From: Deuterostichococcus epilithicus
Taxonomy: Eukaryota > Chlorophyta > Trebouxiophyceae > Prasiolales > Stichococcaceae
DNA: 64,000 bases
Direction of reading: 5' to 3'
Assembly: GCA_033439295.1 (NCBI GenBank)
Contig: JAVTLE010000005.1
Location: forward strand, 2,468,501 to 2,532,500
Each line of letters opens with the position of its first letter. Position 1 is the stretch's first letter. Both the position numbers and the translations under genes were made by a program. Positions 62,794 through 64,000 of this stretch are shown here, in pieces. The notes under the pieces were generated by a model. That model was not told the DNA's origin and made no database searches. It saw only the letters and a list, made by a program, of their open reading frames with translations.

Positions 62794-63902
62794 TCAAAAT
62801 TGCTTTTTCCGCTTCCCTTTGCCAAAGGGCCACATCGTGGCCAGGAATGGCTTGGGCTTTGGATTGAGCCGCCGCACCGCGTCATGCGACCGATACCCGC
62901 TGCAAACACCACACAGACTGCTCGCTGATACATATCACCCTGTGCATTGCTGCAGAGCTTGATCGATATTACAACCCGTGCATATGCGCTTTGGGTGTCG
63001 AGCAGTGGCGGATCCCCTGCGGCAGGCGCCTGCTGCCTAGGGTCGCACCTGTGCCTGCGGTAGTACCACCACAGGGCGCAGTAGAAGGCGATGATGGCCA
63101 GGAACACAAACACAGCAAACACCCGGTAGCCCATGTGGTACACCTTCTCTGCCTGCAGCACCAGAAATATGGATGACGCAAGGCCGCATTGACACCAGGC
63201 GCGCTGCAGCACTTCCGCGCCTGCAGTCTTGCAAGCGAGCTTGCAGTGCATGATGGCGCAGCAACTCGATGTGGCTTCTTACAGCAGCTCCCCAGGCAGG
63301 GTGCGTCCAATGGCGCAGCGCACCTTCGTGATCTTGTGCAGCATCTGTCGGTGCGTGGCTTTGTGACATGTGTGCGCCTTGCACAGGCTGTTCATCATGT
63401 AGTCTGCGCAGCGGCACAAGAGAGGGTGTTTGAAGCATGGTGCCAGCACCTGACTGCAAGGGTCGTCGCAAACATGGTTGTTCACACGACTTGAAGACTG
63501 CAACAGGGTGCGCACCATGGAGTTTCCGCGCCTCCCTCCCCTGCTCTATCGGGAAGCAGGTGTTGGCTACCTCCTGTGGGCGAAGCTAAGCCACGTGCTG
63601 AGCGAAGTGCTGTCGCCAAGGCTGCATGCTGCGCAGAGGCTGCTGGGAGGCTGCTGAAGCAGTGCAGCAGTCATAGCCACAACATGTTCGCCCAAATGGT
63701 CACACCTCACACAGCCTGCGGTGCTTCTTCACAACGGCCTCGCGGCAGGGCGCGTTGGCGTCAAAGCCGTAGCCGACGTGGCCTGACACGAAGGCCGTGA
63801 AGAAGTCGCAGTGCAGCGCCGTGCACACGTCCGCCAGGCAGATGCTGTTAGGCTTCTGCATCATCGTGTAGCACACGAGGCAAACTTTGCGCAGCATGAA
63901 AT
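62794..63902 (-). CDS. Cys-rich single-pass membrane protein, 3' part
   Basis: Four minus-strand exons: 63902-63706, 63449-63324, 63152-63049, 62899-62794 (TGA); phases agree, and the gene continues beyond the right edge. The visible part is cysteine-rich and probably luminal or extracellular: KVCLVCYTMMQKPNSICLAD, VCTALHCDFF, APCREAVVKKHRRLCE, PCFKHPLLCRCADYMMNSLC and KAHTCHKATH. A membrane helix follows (VFAVFVFLAIIAFYCALWWY), then a basic cytosolic tail ending WPFGKGKRKKQF. I do not recognise the family. An alternative without the last splice would run to a stop at 62646, but the spliced tail looks far more protein-like. The first listed exon begins in phase with one base supplied from upstream. 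Confidence 0.72.
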
Positions 63903-64000
63903 CTGCAAGAGCACGATGTTGCGGCATTGCCTGTGACTGTGCTGCTGAAGGACTGCCATCATGCCTGCCCATGACATGCCGAGTGCAAAATGCTGTCGCG

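Overview
The window is nuclear DNA of a green alga, most likely a chlorella-like trebouxiophyte; the species is inference. It is GC-rich, with short exons, many short spliceosomal introns (exon ends typically CAG followed by GTGCGY or GTGAGY), and plastid-targeted plant-lineage proteins: plastid uL10, a SufE-NadA quinolinate synthase, an HCF173-like protein and a plastid transketolase. I rebuilt gene models by hand, joining exons only where splice sites, reading phase and family motifs agreed. Twenty protein genes are supported, 18 of them with a proposed start and stop. No RNA gene, transposon or CRISPR array was recognised.

Layout. 1-1159 (+) 3' part of an RMDN-like TPR gene; 1574-2771 (-) FHA-domain protein; 3182-8941 (+) secreted GH3 glycosidase in 22 exons; 9504-10209 (+) ubiquitin-like membrane protein; 11213-14944 (+) CDK7/CDKD kinase; 15276-17770 (-) plastid ribosomal protein uL10; 18013-19091 (+) cytosolic ribosomal protein eL43; 20325-24243 and 27050-31237 (+) two tandem copies of an unrecognised multi-pass membrane protein with a C-terminal SRPBCC/START-like domain; 31524-33600 (+) unknown protein; 34652-35986 (+) SYLF-domain lipid-binding protein; 36487-37131 (+) small coiled-coil protein; 37837-39348 (-) TRAP-beta of the ER translocon; 40074-45232 (+) quinolinate synthase; 45584-47864 (-) delta(14)-sterol reductase; 48368-53557 (+) transketolase; 54572-55034 (+) unknown 141-residue protein; 55175-56964 (-) DODA-type extradiol dioxygenase; 57495-62565 (+) HCF173-like SDR/CIA30 protein; 62794-63902 (-) 3' part of a Cys-rich single-pass membrane protein.

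The genes do not form a pathway cluster; they are a normal gene-dense eukaryotic neighbourhood with several head-to-head pairs (FHA/GH3, uL10c/eL43, TRAP-beta/NadA, sterol reductase/transketolase, DODA/HCF173-like) that may share promoters. Several serve the plastid, others the ER membrane and the cell cycle.

The most interesting items are the tandem membrane-SRPBCC genes, which have no family I can name and differ from each other at three intron positions; an unusually high share of GC-AG introns (13 of about 145 modelled); and a partial exon duplication, acceptor included, inside a uL10c intron.
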